Shown: positions 25,361 through 32,841 of the stretch, one piece after another
Numbering within the stretch: position 1 is the first letter of the stretch
Layout: each line of letters begins with the position of its first letter
Source of the DNA: Gordonia zhenghanii
Lineage (GTDB): Bacteria > Actinomycetota > Actinomycetes > Mycobacteriales > Mycobacteriaceae
DNA length: 56,479 bases
Assembly: GCF_021738965.1 (NCBI RefSeq)
Contig: NZ_JAKKOQ010000021.1
Location: 1-56,479 of the forward strand
Direction of reading: 5' to 3'
Notes under the pieces: model-generated
Told to the model about the DNA's origin: nothing
Databases searched by the model: none
What the model saw: the letters and a program-made list of their open reading frames with translations, nothing else
Made by a program: the position numbers and the translations under genes

Positions 25361-27090
25361 TGTGCTGCTCCGATCGCCAGCTGGGACTCGGCGATCTCCG
25401 CGTAGGTCGCGCACGTTTCGAGGAGTTGCTCATGGGTTCCGACACCGACGACGGAGCCCTGTTCGAGGACGACGATCTGGTCGGCCGACGTGATCGTCGA
25501 GATGCGTTGGGCGACGACGATCATCGCGGCGTCGCGCGTCGCGGGGGCGAGGGCGGCGCGCAGGCGGGCGTCGGTCTGCAGATCGAGCGCGGAGAACGAA
25601 TCGTCGAACACGTAGACGGACGGTCGGCGGATCAGCGCGCGGGCGATCGCCAGGCGCTGACGCTGTCCGCCGGACACCGTCGTGCCGCCCTGGGCGATCG
25701 CGGTGTCGAGTCCGTCGGGCATGGCGCGCACGAAGTCCGCGGCCTGCGCGATCTCCAACGCCGACCACAGTTCGTCGTCGGTGGCGTCGGCCTTGCCGTG
25801 TCGAAGGTTGGTGGCGACGGTTCCGGAGAACAGGTACGGACGCTGCGGGACCAGCCCGATGCCTGCACGGAGAAGGTCGGGGTCCTGATCTCGGACGTCG
25901 ACGCCACCGATCCGGAGTCGGCCGCCGGTCGTGTCGATCAGGCGCGGGATGAGGTTGACGAGCGTCGTCTTGCCGGATCCGGTCGAGCCGACGATCGCCG
26001 TCGTCGTCCCCGGACTCGTGGTGAATGTGATGTCGGAGAGGACGGCCTCGTCGGCGCCCGGATACCGGAACTCGACGGCGTCGAACTCGACGACGGCCGG
26101 ATCGTCGGTCATCGCGACCGGCTGGTCCGCGGTGCGCACCGACGACTCGGTGTCGAGGACTTCGCAGATGCGTTCGGCGCAGACGCCTGCACGCGGAGCC
26201 ATGATGGCAAGGAACGAAGCCATCATCACCGACATCATGATCTGCATGACGTAGCTGATCATCGCGGTCAGCGAGCCGATCTCGACGTCGCCGTCGCCGA
26301 TCGCGTGGCCGCCGAACCAGAGGACGGCGATCAAGGTCAGGTTGGTGATCAGCATGACGGCCGGGAACATCAACGCCATCATCCGGCCGACGCGCAGCGA
26401 GGCGTCGGCGAGCAGATTGTTGGCGACGTCGAAACGGTCGATCTCGTGGCGCTCACGCACGAACGCGCGGACCACTCGGATGCCGGTGATCTGTTCGCGC
26501 ATCACCCGGTTCACTCCGTCGATCCGTTCCTGCATGGAGCGGAACGCGGGGATCATCCGGCCGATGATGAGTCCCATCGTCACTCCGAGGATGGGGACGG
26601 CGACGGCGAGGAGCCACGAGATCGGCAGCGCCTCGTACATGCCCATGACGATGCCGCCGATCCCCATGATCGGGGCGGTCACCAGGATCGAAATCGACAT
26701 GACGGCCAACATCTGTACCTGTTGGACGTCGTTGGTGGTGCGCGTGATCAGCGACGGTGCACCGAAGTGACCGACTTCGCGTGCCGAGAAGTCGTTGACG
26801 CGGTGCACGAGATCGTGCCGGATGTCGCGGCCTGCGCCGAGTGAGGCCTGCGCTCCCGAGTACATGGCGATCACCGAACAGACGATCTGGACCAGCGAGA
26901 CGAGCAGCATGATGCCGCCCGTCCGCAGGATGAAGCCGGTGTCGCCGGTCGCGACGCCCTCGTCGATGATGGCGGCGTTGAGTGTCGGGAGATAGAGCAT
27001 CGCCGCCGTCGCGACCAGTTGGAGCGCGACGACGACGATGATCAATCGCTTGTACCTTGCGAGGTACGTGCGGAGCAGACGGATGAGCAC
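25357..27090 (-). CDS. ABC exporter, permease-ATPase fusion (Rv1273c-like)
   Basis: A 577-residue half-transporter with the transmembrane domain at about 10-320 and ATPase at about 335-570. Motifs are Walker A GSTGSGKTT, signature VSGGQRQRLAIARAL, Walker B VYVFDDSFSALD and switch region VVAQRIST. In the Walker B position the usual Glu is Asp (FDDS) and the switch His is Gln (AQR), so this subunit carries the degenerate catalytic residues while supplying the good signature; this is the classic split of a heterodimeric exporter. The start MLIRLLRTYLARYKRL gives a basic amphipathic elbow helix. It leads a two-gene operon with the Rv1272c-like gene. Substrate unknown, perhaps lipid. Confidence 0.88.
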   Translation of the reverse strand: MLIRLLRTYLARYKRLIIVVVALQLVATAAMLYLPTLNAAIIDEGVATGDTGFILRTGGIMLLVSLVQIVCSVIAMYSGAQASLGAGRDIRHDLVHRVNDFSAREVGHFGAPSLITRTTNDVQQVQMLAVMSISILVTAPIMGIGGIVMGMYEALPISWLLAVAVPILGVTMGLIIGRMIPAFRSMQERIDGVNRVMREQITGIRVVRAFVRERHEIDRFDVANNLLADASLRVGRMMALMFPAVMLITNLTLIAVLWFGGHAIGDGDVEIGSLTAMISYVMQIMMSVMMASFLAIMAPRAGVCAERICEVLDTESSVRTADQPVAMTDDPAVVEFDAVEFRYPGADEAVLSDITFTTSPGTTTAIVGSTGSGKTTLVNLIPRLIDTTGGRLRIGGVDVRDQDPDLLRAGIGLVPQRPYLFSGTVATNLRHGKADATDDELWSALEIAQAADFVRAMPDGLDTAIAQGGTTVSGGQRQRLAIARALIRRPSVYVFDDSFSALDLQTDARLRAALAPATRDAAMIVVAQRISTITSADQIVVLEQGSVVGVGTHEQLLETCATYAEIAESQLAIGAAQ

Positions 27091-27143
27091 TCCGTCGACT
27101 CTATACGTCTGTCCGTCGATCGGACGAGCGGTTTTCCCTGGTC

Positions 27144-27935
27144 TCAGCGCAGTGCGACGGCAGCCTCAGGCGTGTACGTGAGGTAGGTGAACGACTCGGT
27201 GAAGTAGAGGTTCACGACGTCGGCATCGTGCGAGTCGTAGCCGATCGACACGTCCTGGCCGATGGTCAGCTCGAAGTCGCCGCCGCGCGTCGAGACCAGG
27301 TAGGCGCCGTCGATCGCGGGAGCCCAGACGATCTCGCCGTCGGTCAGGATGCGACGCAGGTGCTCGCGTACCGGGTAGCCGTGGTTCGACGTCTCGTTGA
27401 CCTGTGCGTACAGATCGGCCGACAGGGCGAGCGAGTACGGGCCGTCGACGGAGGCCAGCCGCAGCTTGTTCATGGCCTGGCTGATCGCGTCCGTGGACTC
27501 GCGGACGTCGTCGGGCAGCGCGATGTTGGTGGCGCCTTCGCCCAGCCCGGTGATGTTGGCCGCACCGTATCCGCTGAAGATCGCGCGGTCCTCGGCGAGC
27601 GCGAGTTCGCGCGCGGCCTTGACGACGGGATCCCAGTCGGAGTCGGCCGCGCCGCGCTCGACGTCGTCGATCGCCTCGCGGGTGACGGTGAACGGAACCT
27701 TCAGTTCGACCAGGGGCTGCGCGTTCCGCAGGTAGGCCGAGATGCCGTCGGCTGGCGAGTCGATCTTGGTGCGGTGGCCGATGGTCACCGAGTCGGTGTC
27801 GAGACCGAGCGGGCCCTTCACGTCCACCAGGCGTCGACCGGCGACGTTGCGCTTGAACGAGCGGCTCGCCTCCTCTTCGATCTCGGCCCATGCGGCACTG
27901 GAGATCGGAGCTAGATCGCGGTGCAGGTTGCTCAT
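27144..27935 (-). CDS. enc: Family 1 encapsulin shell protein
   Basis: A 263-residue HK97-fold encapsulin (Cfp29/linocin M18 type). The N-terminal MSNLHRDLAPISSAAWAEIEEEA, the segment LGLDTDSVTIGHRT, and the ending FTYLTYTPEAAVALR are characteristic of the T=1, 60-subunit shells. It forms a protein nanocompartment that packages the DyP peroxidase encoded just upstream. Gap to the peroxidase stop is 63 bp and an AGAAGGGA ribosome site precedes the ATG, allowing much higher synthesis of shell than cargo. No flavin-binding or pore features could be judged from sequence. Confidence 0.95.
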   Translation of the reverse strand: MSNLHRDLAPISSAAWAEIEEEASRSFKRNVAGRRLVDVKGPLGLDTDSVTIGHRTKIDSPADGISAYLRNAQPLVELKVPFTVTREAIDDVERGAADSDWDPVVKAARELALAEDRAIFSGYGAANITGLGEGATNIALPDDVRESTDAISQAMNKLRLASVDGPYSLALSADLYAQVNETSNHGYPVREHLRRILTDGEIVWAPAIDGAYLVSTRGGDFELTIGQDVSIGYDSHDADVVNLYFTESFTYLTYTPEAAVALR

Positions 27936-27998
27936 CGGATGTTCCCTTCTACGTTCTGTCGGTCGTGGTGGTTGTGGGAGTTCGGTCGGTGGCGGGGG

Positions 27999-29003
27999 TC
28001 AGCGCAGCGAGCCGATGCCGAGGCTTCCGTCCGACGGCCCGGGGTCCTCGGCCGGTTCTTCCTCGTCGACGGCGGGCGCGGGCGGCGGGTCCTCGAGGAA
28101 CTCCATGGTCGGCGCGAAGTACTGGCTGCCGGTGACGGCGGTCGTGAAGTCCAGGAGTCGGTCGTGGTTGCCTTCCGGTTCGCCGATGAACATGTTGCGC
28201 AGCATCTGTTCGGTGACGTCTGGGGTGTTCGAATAGGCGATGAAGAGGGTGCCGCTCTCGCCGTCGCCGCCGAACTCGCCGTACGGCATGTTGTCGCGCA
28301 CGATGTCGAGTTCGTTGCCGTCTTCGTCCTCGATCACGTTCAACGCGATATGCGAGTTCGTCGGTTTCACGTCGTCGCCGAACTCGACATTCTCCAGTTT
28401 AGTCCGGCCGATCGCGGCTTCCTGCTCGGCGACGGGCAGTGCGTCCCACTCGTCGAAGTCGGTCACGTACCGCTGGACCGCCACATACGTGCCGCCCGCG
28501 AAGTCCGGATCCTCGTCGCCGACGACGATGGCGTCGACCGCGTCGTCGCCGGTCGGGTTCTCGGTTCCGTCGACGAAACCGATGAGGTCGCGCATGTCGA
28601 AGTACCGGAATCCGTGCACTTCGTCGATCACGGTCACGGCGTCGCCGATCGAGGCCGTCCACAGGCGGCCGACCTCGTATGCGAGATCCATGCGGTCGGA
28701 CTTGATGTGCAGCAGCAGGTCGCCGGGCGTGGACGGCGCCGTGTGCACATCGCCGGTCAGCTCGATGAACGGATGCAGCAAGGCCGGTCGCGGCCCGCTG
28801 AACAGGCGGTCCCACGCGTCCGAGCCGACCGCGATGATCGCCGACAGCGTCGCTTCCGGCGCCCGAGACGACACCGTCGTGACCAGGTCTGTCAGTCCGC
28901 TGATGCCCTCACGCACCGCGTCTTCGCCGTCGTCGGCGATCGTCATGACCAGAAACATCGCCGATGGAGTCTTACGAGTCAGAATGTGCTGTCCGGTTCC
29001 CAC
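27999..29003 (-). CDS. Dye-decolourising peroxidase, encapsulin cargo
   Basis: A 334-residue heme DyP peroxidase. The distal motif GFVDGTENP (about 141-149) carries the catalytic Asp of the GXXDG signature, and the proximal heme His and distal Arg lie in the SHIALNVIEDEDGNE and IAYSNTPDVTEQM part. A proline- and acid-rich linker (about 300-324) ends in DGSLGIGSLR, the known encapsulin targeting peptide, so the enzyme should be loaded inside the shell made by the next gene. The GTG at 29003 is chosen because GTGQHILTRKTPSAM is the usual N-terminus; an ATG at 29033 would add ten residues. Role: peroxide-dependent oxidation under oxidative stress. Confidence 0.93.
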   Translation of the reverse strand: MGTGQHILTRKTPSAMFLVMTIADDGEDAVREGISGLTDLVTTVSSRAPEATLSAIIAVGSDAWDRLFSGPRPALLHPFIELTGDVHTAPSTPGDLLLHIKSDRMDLAYEVGRLWTASIGDAVTVIDEVHGFRYFDMRDLIGFVDGTENPTGDDAVDAIVVGDEDPDFAGGTYVAVQRYVTDFDEWDALPVAEQEAAIGRTKLENVEFGDDVKPTNSHIALNVIEDEDGNELDIVRDNMPYGEFGGDGESGTLFIAYSNTPDVTEQMLRNMFIGEPEGNHDRLLDFTTAVTGSQYFAPTMEFLEDPPPAPAVDEEEPAEDPGPSDGSLGIGSLR

Positions 29004-29101
29004 ACTCTCAACAGTAGCGACAACACACGACATCGGCCGACGTCTCCCTCAGGAGACGCCGGCCGATGTCGGTTTGCTGCTGGTCGAGCTCTAACTCCGC
29101 T

Positions 29102-29164
29102 GGTCGAGCGGAGTCGAGACCCGGAGTCGAGCCCTAACCACGCCGGTCGAGCGGAGTCGAGACC
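29102..29164 (+). repeat. Two REP-like elements between dyp and mycolyltransferase
   Basis: GGTCGAGCGGAGTCGAGACC occurs at 29102-29121 and again at 29145-29164, separated by a degenerate third piece (CGGAGTCGAGCCC). The second copy ends two bases before the mycolyltransferase stop. Both orientations agree with the copy at 41799. Another broken piece (GGTCGAGCTC) lies at about 29080. Confidence 0.85.
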
Positions 29165-29165
29165 C

Positions 29166-30131
29166 TCAGAAGAACGCCGGGCGGAACGTGGTCTTCCACG
29201 ACTGCTTGAAGCGAGCACCCCAGTAGTCCCACCAGTGTGCGCCGTCGGGCGTGATGTTGGTGGTCAGCTTGACGCCCGGCACGGTTGCGAGGCGAGCGAT
29301 GTAGAGCTGCGAGCTGGTCGACGCGGCCACCTCGAGCGGCACCATCTGAGCGAACTTCGTCGGGTTGAACCGCGGGCTGCCCGGGGTGAGCGACGAGTCG
29401 TACTTGGAGCCGACACCGGTGCCGGACGAGACGTAGACGCGCTTGCCCGCAAGGTTGCCTGCGGTCAGGAACGGATCATTGGCCGCCCACTGACCTGCGG
29501 GCCAGATGCCCCACATGTTGACCGGGTTGCCGCCCATCTCCATGACAGCGGCCTGGATGCCCTGACCGAAGCCCGGCATGGTGACGGTCGGGTACCCGCT
29601 GTACGAGGCGACTGCCTTGTAGAAGCTCGGATGACGCGAGGCCAGGTTCAGCGCGGCGGTGCCGGACATCGACAGGCCTGCGATGCCGTTACGACGGTTG
29701 TCGCTGTTGTGGCGCTTCTTCATGTAGGCGGGGAGTTCCTTGGTCAGGAACGTCTCCCACTTGTTGAGGCCGAGCTTCGGGTCGCGGCGCTCCCAGTTGG
29801 TGTAGAAGCTGCCAGCGCCGCCGAACGGAATGGCCACGTTGGTGCCCTTGCCCGCCATGTACTTGTCGACGTTGGTGTTCTGCAGCCAGCCACTGGTGTC
29901 GTTCGGCGCACGAAGTCCGTCGAGGAGGTACAGGGTCGGCTTGGCGCCGCTGCCGCCGCCGTCGATGATCTGCACCGGCACACTGCGGTGCATGGCGCGC
30001 GAGTAGACGTTCTCGACGGTGCCTGCGGCCGAAGCCTCCGGTGCGGGCGTGACGGCGACGAGCGTGCCTGCGGCAGCTGCGGCCACCGCCAACACACCGG
30101 CGGTCAAGCGCTTGCGTGCGCTAGAGAGCAT
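29166..30131 (-). CDS. Antigen 85-type mycolyltransferase/esterase
   Basis: A 321-residue secreted esterase-fold mycolyltransferase. A signal peptide (Arg/Lys at 6-8, hydrophobic 10-30) ends near EASA-AGT (about 36). The nucleophile motif is GLSMSG (Ser near 151), as in the Ag85 family, and the late DGAHWWDYWG holds the catalytic His. The early YLLDGLRAPNDTSGWL and VAIPFGGAGSFYTNW segments match the substrate loops of Ag85. It transfers mycolic acids onto trehalose or arabinogalactan, which implies a mycolate cell wall in this host. The gene has GAAGGA before its ATG and is divergent from a flavin dehydrogenase. It has no C-terminal anchor. Confidence 0.92.
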   Translation of the reverse strand: MLSSARKRLTAGVLAVAAAAAGTLVAVTPAPEASAAGTVENVYSRAMHRSVPVQIIDGGGSGAKPTLYLLDGLRAPNDTSGWLQNTNVDKYMAGKGTNVAIPFGGAGSFYTNWERRDPKLGLNKWETFLTKELPAYMKKRHNSDNRRNGIAGLSMSGTAALNLASRHPSFYKAVASYSGYPTVTMPGFGQGIQAAVMEMGGNPVNMWGIWPAGQWAANDPFLTAGNLAGKRVYVSSGTGVGSKYDSSLTPGSPRFNPTKFAQMVPLEVAASTSSQLYIARLATVPGVKLTTNITPDGAHWWDYWGARFKQSWKTTFRPAFF

Positions 30132-30185
30132 GCGTAAGTCCTTCAGTCAGTGGCCACGCACGCGCGGCCGAGGTAGAAAATGCCA

Positions 30186-30197
30186 GGCTGTACAGCC
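30186..30197. promoter_or_regulatory. Perfect palindrome upstream of the mycolyltransferase
   Basis: GGCTGTACAGCC is a perfect 12-bp palindrome 55 bp upstream of the mycolyltransferase start in the 301-bp divergent region. Nothing identifies the factor. The rest of the gap contains another palindrome, GTGACGTCAC near 30275, and a hairpin listed separately. Confidence 0.35.
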
Positions 30198-30331
30198 CTG
30201 ACCCCCGTTCGGTGGAGAGCGTAATCGAACTGTGACCGTCTGTCCAAAGGGAGGAACGAGTCGAAATCGGGTTGTGACGTCACGAACCGGTGTCGGCGTC
30301 CGTGGCAGTCGTGAATCACCGCAGCCCGGAG

Positions 30332-30354
30332 GCGGTGGCGTACGTCGCCACCGC
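30332..30354. other. Strong hairpin in the divergent region
   Basis: GCGGTGGCG (30332-30340) and CGCCACCGC (30346-30354) form a 9-bp GC stem around a 5-base TACGT loop. It lies 79 bp before the GTG of the flavin dehydrogenase. There is no T-tract, so it is more likely an operator or a structured leader than a terminator. Confidence 0.4.
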
Positions 30355-30432
30355 GGATTGCGATGCGCGGTGGAACGGTAGAGTCGCGGGTGTGATGTGT
30401 GCGACGATCGGCGCGCTAGAACAGGGGAACAC

Positions 30433-32100
30433 GTGAGCACTCGGGATGACGTCGACGCGGTGGTCGTCGGAGCTGGACTGGCTGGTCTGGTCGCCACCTA
30501 CGAGCTGACGAAAGCGGGTCGGCACGTCGTCGTCGTCGACCAGGAGAACCGGGCCAATCTAGGCGGACAGGCGTTCTGGTCGTTGGGCGGGATCTTTCTC
30601 GTCGACAGTCCGGAGCAGCGACGGCTCGGCATCAAGGACTCCCCGGAGCTGGCCTTGCAGGACTGGATGGGGTCGGCCGGTTTCGACCGGGATGACGAGG
30701 ACTACTGGCCGCGGCAATGGGCCCGCGCGTACGTCGACTTCGCGGCGACCAGCAAACGACAGTATCTCCATGACCTGGGACTGCGGTTCACGCCCGTGGT
30801 CGGCTGGGCAGAGCGCGGCGGCGGTTTCGCCGACGGGCACGGCAACTCGGTGCCGCGGTTCCACCTGTCCTGGGGGACCGGCCCCGACGTGGTGCGCGTC
30901 TTCCTCGATCCCGTCCTCGAAGCGGAGAAGCGTGGACTCGTCACGTTCGCGTTCCGTCGTCGCGTCGACGAGGTGATCGTGTCCGACGACGGTGTTGCTG
31001 TCGGCGTCCGCGGTCGGGTGCTCGAATCCAGCAGCGCCGAGCGGGGCGTTCCGTCGTCGCGCGTGGAGACCGACGACTTCGAGATCCGTGGAGGCGCGGT
31101 GATCGTGACGTCGGGCGGCATCGGCCACAACCATGACCTCATCCGCGAGAACTGGCCGGTGGAACGGCTCGGTCCGGCACCGGAGTTCATGATCTCGGGC
31201 GTCCCCGACTACGTGGACGGCCGGATGCTGGCGATCACCGAATCCGCGGGCGGCAACATCGTCAACCGGGACCGGATGTGGCACTACACCGAGGGCATCC
31301 AGAACTGGGACCCAGTCTGGTCCGACCACGCCATCCGCATCATTCCCGGGCCGTCGTCGTTGTGGCTCGACGCGAACGGGAACCGCCTCGCGGCGCCGAA
31401 CTTTCCCGGCTTCGACACGAATTCGACGATGAAGGCGATCCTGGACACCGGGTACGACTATTCGTGGTTCGTCCTCAGCAGTTCGATCATCGAGAAGGAG
31501 TTCGCGCTGTCGGGCTCCGAGCAGAATCCGGACATCACCGAGAAGTCGCTGAAGGTCGCTGCGAAGAGCCGCCTCGCCAAGGGGATGCCCGGTCCGGTCG
31601 CGGCGTTCACCGAGCACGGCGTCGACTTCGTCGTCCGGGACACCCTGCCCGAACTCGTGAACGGCATGAATGAGATCGGCCGCGGCGGGCACATCGACCT
31701 GCAGGAGCTCGAACGCACGATCTCCTCGCGCGATGCGCAGATGGAGAACGGATACAGCAAGGACGCCCAGGTCATGGCGATCCATAATGCCCGGAACTAT
31801 CTGGGCGACAAGGTGGTCCGCGTCGCGAAACCGCACCGTCTCCTCGATCCGGCGCACGGACCGCTGATCGCCGTCCGACTGAACATCCTCACGCGCAAGA
31901 CGCTCGGCGGTCTCGAGACCAACCTCGACTCGCAGGTGATGCGGCCCGACGGCGCAGCGTTCGACGGTCTGTACGCGGCAGGCGAAGTCGCGGGCTTCGG
32001 CGGCGGCGGCGTTCACGGCTACAACGCGCTCGAAGGCACCTTCCTCGGCGGCTGCATCTTCTCCGGTCGTGCGGCAGGACGGGCCGTCGCGCGACGCTGA
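30433..32100 (+). CDS. FAD-binding dehydrogenase (KstD-like, Rv0785-type)
   Basis: A 555-residue flavoprotein of the 3-ketosteroid dehydrogenase/fumarate reductase superfamily. The N-terminal dinucleotide fold is DAVVVGAGLAGLVATYELTKAGRHVVVVDQE (GxGxxG at about 11-16, Glu closing beta-2); the read is clear although the full family motif is longer. The FAD contact GGQAFWSLGGIFLV, the nucleotide-binding VTSGGIGHN and the C-terminal GLYAAGEVAGFGGGG are present. Length and style match Rv0785 of M. tuberculosis, which has no proven substrate. The start is GTG with GGGG 5-9 bases upstream. It is divergent from the mycolyltransferase and followed by a repeat-bounded pseudogene. Confidence 0.88.
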   Translation: MSTRDDVDAVVVGAGLAGLVATYELTKAGRHVVVVDQENRANLGGQAFWSLGGIFLVDSPEQRRLGIKDSPELALQDWMGSAGFDRDDEDYWPRQWARAYVDFAATSKRQYLHDLGLRFTPVVGWAERGGGFADGHGNSVPRFHLSWGTGPDVVRVFLDPVLEAEKRGLVTFAFRRRVDEVIVSDDGVAVGVRGRVLESSSAERGVPSSRVETDDFEIRGGAVIVTSGGIGHNHDLIRENWPVERLGPAPEFMISGVPDYVDGRMLAITESAGGNIVNRDRMWHYTEGIQNWDPVWSDHAIRIIPGPSSLWLDANGNRLAAPNFPGFDTNSTMKAILDTGYDYSWFVLSSSIIEKEFALSGSEQNPDITEKSLKVAAKSRLAKGMPGPVAAFTEHGVDFVVRDTLPELVNGMNEIGRGGHIDLQELERTISSRDAQMENGYSKDAQVMAIHNARNYLGDKVVRVAKPHRLLDPAHGPLIAVRLNILTRKTLGGLETNLDSQVMRPDGAAFDGLYAAGEVAGFGGGGVHGYNALEGTFLGGCIFSGRAAGRAVARR

Positions 32101-32111
32101 GAGCGCTCCTA

Positions 32112-32170
32112 CCCCGGAATTCGCGTTCCGCGATTGAACGTTCGATCGCCCAACGCGAATTCGAGGGCAG
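32112..32170. repeat. Palindromic repeat element, copy 1
   Basis: Within this 59-bp direct repeat, 32117-32162 is a 46-bp imperfect palindrome: GAATTCGCGTT at one end, AACGCGAATTC at the other, and CGATTGAACGTTCGATCG at the centre; 20 of 23 half-site positions pair. It starts 12 bp after the flavin dehydrogenase stop and shares CCCC before and GAGGGCAG after the palindrome with copy 2, in the same orientation and exactly 652 bp away. Confidence 0.85.
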
Positions 32171-32176
32171 TGCGCG

Positions 32177-32763
32177 TCAGATCAGGCCGAGTCGCTGCAG
32201 CCTCGGCTTGATGCGCGGTACGACGCGGCGATTCTCCAGGTGGGCCCACTCGAGACGGACGATGTCGACGCCGAGATCCTCGAGGCGCCTGCCTGCGGTT
32301 CTCTCGTTTCAGGACGTCGATCGGTGTCTCGCCGTAGATGTTGTAGTCCTCGTACTTGCCGTAACCGTCGAACTCGGCGACGAGGACACCCTCCCAGTCG
32401 AAGTCCGAGCGGGCGACGAAGCCGTCCGCATCGTAGAACTCGTGTTGTAAACGCGGGAGCGGCAGCGCGCCCTCGATCATCTGGGCGCGAGTCCACGACT
32501 CGGCGGGGTTCGCCGAATCGCCGTCCGCGAGGGTCCGCAACCGCAGCGACCGTTTCCGGACCCGTCGCGCGCTGACGACATCGACGAGCGCGAGCTTCGG
32601 TTTGAGCAGCGGCAGGCGATGAACGACGGCGGCACTCTGGTGGGTGACGACCAGATCGGGGTCTCTCTCGAGAGCCGCTCGCGCCCGCAGTAGGTGAAGG
32701 TCGGCGGGCGGTCGGGGCGTCGCCGCCACGGCACTCTTCCAGGTTTCGTCGACACGCCTAGTG
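32177..32763 (-). pseudogene. Decayed gene with DUF559/AbiEi-like nuclease-fold remnant
   Basis: The minus strand keeps a recognisable C-terminal part of a hypothetical actinobacterial protein: HLLRARAALERDPDLVVTHQ, then LKPKLALVDVVSARRVR, then SDFDWEGVLVAEFDGYGKY, which resembles the DUF559/PD-(D/E)XK core of AbiEi-like proteins. The N-terminus is missing; similarity stops at the palindromic repeat. Near 32285-32296 the reading must shift frame: after ENRRQA the expected continuation LEDLGVDIVRLEWAHLENRR is found only in another frame, which ends at the stop at 32177. It therefore carries a truncation and a frameshift. It lies exactly between the two copies of the repeat, 7 bases from copy 1. 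Confidence 0.7.
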
Positions 32764-32822
32764 CCCCCGAATATGCGTTGCACGATTGAACGTTCAATCG
32801 CCCAACGCGAATTCGAGGGCAG
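32764..32822. repeat. Palindromic repeat element, copy 2
   Basis: The second direct copy, with the 46-bp palindrome at 32769-32814. Its centre GATTGAACGTTCAATC is a perfect 16-bp palindrome; the outer arms GAATATGCGTT and AACGCGAATTC have diverged slightly, 19 of 23 half-positions pairing. It lies 19 bp after the DUF3068 stop codon, so it may also end that convergent-side transcript. Confidence 0.85.
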
Positions 32823-32841
32823 AGTAGAGAGGCTAGGGCCG

